DNA of 7,418 nt from an uncultured Lachnospiraceae bacterium. Lineage in GTDB: Bacteria > Bacillota > Clostridia > Lachnospirales > Lachnospiraceae. Within the stretch, counting starts at the first letter, position 1. Every line of letters starts with the position of its first letter. A program made the position numbers and the translations under genes. The DNA is taken from contig CACZSE010000191.1 in assembly GCA_902783735.1 (NCBI GenBank), positions 1 through 7,418 of the forward strand. Reading direction: 5' to 3'. Shown here piece by piece: positions 6,312-7,418 of the stretch. The notes below the pieces were generated by a model that made no database searches, had not been told where the DNA came from, and saw nothing but the letters and a program-made list of their open reading frames with translations.

Positions 6312-7310
6312 CTACAGTGCAAACAACAGTGATCTGATAAGAAATCCGGCGATGGTGACCAGAGCAAATACGGTGCATCCGTATGCTACTACCTTACCCT
6401 TTGCAACAGGCGTCTCACCGAGAACCTTTCCTGTCTGACCGTTTACGTGATATTTATATTCCTTGCCCTGATAAGTGTAAATATATTCCCATACGGGAAG
6501 CAATGCATAATCCACACCTTTCTTAATGGCATTTATCGTCTCATGGACATTTGTCAGAGTCGCATATCCTCCAACCGTGGCATTAAGCATTTCACTGGAA
6601 TCACTTTTTACTTTTGCTTCCGCTCTGGGAGTCAGTTCACGCTCTCCGATGTTGTATTTTTCGCCCAGGAAGCCCGACAGGTATTTGTCCTGATGTTCTT
6701 CAAGCTGTTTGTAATCGTAAGGTTCCAAAAGATCCATGATCCCGTCTTCCATGGCTATGGAAGCATCTACGGGAACCCTTGAAAAATCGGCCTCCATATC
6801 TCTGTATACATCATAATATGAAGTTTCGGTGTATCTGTAGGACCCGCTGGTCCATGACCTTACTTTTGTACCCACAGCCTGATATGTCATGTCACTGTGA
6901 AAATCATACATAAAGAACGGAACATAGTTACCTTCCATCTTTTCAAGGCTGGCCATGCTCATGAATCCCGCGGGCGTAAACGGACGGTTTAAGAATTCCT
7001 TTTTTAAGAATTCCTGTGCATCCTTTTTCCCTATCTTAAACGGGATTATAAGATGAGGTTTAAACTGCCCCTCCACTCTTTCATCCAAAATAAAATAGTT
7101 GCCGCAGTTCGGACATCTCGTAGCCGATGTATGCTCCTTGATATCTACCGGAGCTCCGCAGCTTGAACAGCTTACCTTGTAAGTCTCGACAAGAGCCGGT
7201 GTGTCGACTCTTTCCTCGGAATCGAGGGAATCGCAGTGCGGACAGCACATCTTCCTCTTTTCCGGACTGTAAACAATATTTCCACCACAATTTTTACATC
7301 TGAATATCAT
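6312..7310 (-). CDS. Membrane-anchored double zinc-ribbon (TFIIB-type) protein, function unknown
   Basis: This 332-residue protein starts with two zinc ribbons. The first has cysteines 5, 8, 23 and 26 (with an extra Cys22), and the second has cysteines 48, 51, 66 and 69, all in CxxC knuckles. A conserved-looking central region follows (about 85-300), with LPVW at 271-274 and HVNGQTGKVLGETPV at 288-302. These match my memory of a Firmicutes family usually annotated as TFIIB-type zinc ribbon-containing protein, sometimes mislabelled as a helicase or RNA polymerase subunit. One hydrophobic segment at about 308-331 ends the protein, so it should be a tail-anchored membrane protein with its zinc ribbons in the cytosol. 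I see no helicase or nuclease motif. It is followed after 22 bases by the TPM-domain gene, a pairing that suggests a joint membrane role. The family assignment is fairly secure; the biochemical function is unknown. Confidence 0.85.
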   Translation of the reverse strand: MIFRCKNCGGNIVYSPEKRKMCCPHCDSLDSEERVDTPALVETYKVSCSSCGAPVDIKEHTSATRCPNCGNYFILDERVEGQFKPHLIIPFKIGKKDAQEFLKKEFLNRPFTPAGFMSMASLEKMEGNYVPFFMYDFHSDMTYQAVGTKVRSWTSGSYRYTETSYYDVYRDMEADFSRVPVDASIAMEDGIMDLLEPYDYKQLEEHQDKYLSGFLGEKYNIGERELTPRAEAKVKSDSSEMLNATVGGYATLTNVHETINAIKKGVDYALLPVWEYIYTYQGKEYKYHVNGQTGKVLGETPVAKGKVVAYGCTVFALVTIAGFLIRSLLFAL

Positions 7311-7317
7311 GTTCCTT

Positions 7318-7323
7318 CTCCCT
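7318..7323 (-). promoter_or_regulatory. Ribosome binding site of the zinc-ribbon gene
   Basis: Minus-strand AGGGAG lies 7 bases before the ATG at 7308-7310, within the 24-base gap after the argS stop. It supports this ATG as the start and shows that the gene is translated independently of argS. Confidence 0.7.
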
Positions 7324-7334
7324 GTATACCATTA

Positions 7335-7418
7335 CTACATTCTTTCAGGTGCCGAAAAGCCTAAGATATCTATGCAATCCTCAAGGATGCGCCTGCAAAG
7401 GACTAGCAGTGCTATATA
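7335..7418 (-). CDS. argS: Arginyl-tRNA synthetase, C-terminal end only (partial)
   Basis: The only open minus-strand frame running in from the window edge and ending at a TAG (7335-7337) gives 27 residues that finish in GFSAPERM. Class I arginyl-tRNA synthetases typically end in a helix followed by a Leu-Gly-x-Ser-Ala-Pro-Glu-Arg/Lys-Met type terminus, within the DALR anticodon-binding domain, and this peptide fits that pattern (an ILEDCIDIL helix, then GFSAPERM). The enzyme charges tRNA-Arg with arginine in the cytosol. The catalytic domain and start lie outside the window, so the call rests on the last residues alone. The gene stops 24 bases before the zinc-ribbon gene on the same strand with no visible terminator, which suggests read-through. 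Another protein with a DALR domain is possible but less likely. Confidence 0.75.
   Translation of the reverse strand, partial: YIALLVLCRRILEDCIDILGFSAPERM

Noticed and set aside
1..7418. CRISPR array, insertion sequence, tRNA or rRNA
   Set aside because: There are no regularly spaced repeats, no transposase or terminal inverted repeats, and no cloverleaf or rRNA-like sequence that I can identify on either strand.

Overview
The window is a compact, one-directional stretch of bacterial chromosome. Five complete genes and the 3' end of a sixth all lie on the minus strand, so the biological order runs from high to low coordinates. Gene content, moderate base composition, good Shine-Dalgarno sites and the style of the proteins point to a Gram-positive anaerobe of class Clostridia. 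Family Lachnospiraceae is my best guess, but it is an inference and no rRNA is present to test it.

In transcription order the genes are: the last 27 codons of what looks like argS (7335-7418); a membrane-anchored double zinc-ribbon protein (6312-7310); a TPM-domain membrane protein with a Gly/His/Ser tail (5420-6289); a large single-pass membrane protein with WG-repeat-like motifs and a lysine-rich then strongly acidic insert (3238-5388); lepA, the ribosomal GTPase EF4 (1407-3221); and hemW, the radical-SAM heme chaperone (108-1400). The gaps are only about 6 to 31 bases, and I see no hairpin plus T-run terminator in any of them. Co-transcription as one operon is therefore likely. hemW appears translationally coupled to lepA.

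Position 107 to 1 is the start of a new transcription unit. A near-consensus sigma-A type promoter (TTGACA, 17-base spacer, TATTAT) sits just after the hemW stop and fires towards position 1, off the window. About 60 bases of leader follow with no usable start codon. They can fold into two short stems whose arrangement is that of an H-type pseudoknot. In many Firmicutes hrcA-grpE-dnaK-dnaJ follows lepA-hemW, so that heat-shock operon is the expected occupant, but it cannot be seen here.

lepA, hemW and argS are housekeeping genes of translation and heme handling. The less ordinary part is the three-gene membrane cassette between argS and lepA: a cytosolic zinc-ribbon tail-anchored protein, a TPM protein, and an acidic WG-repeat protein. 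Their predicted topologies would place domains on both faces of the membrane, and they may work together in the envelope. That function is inference only.
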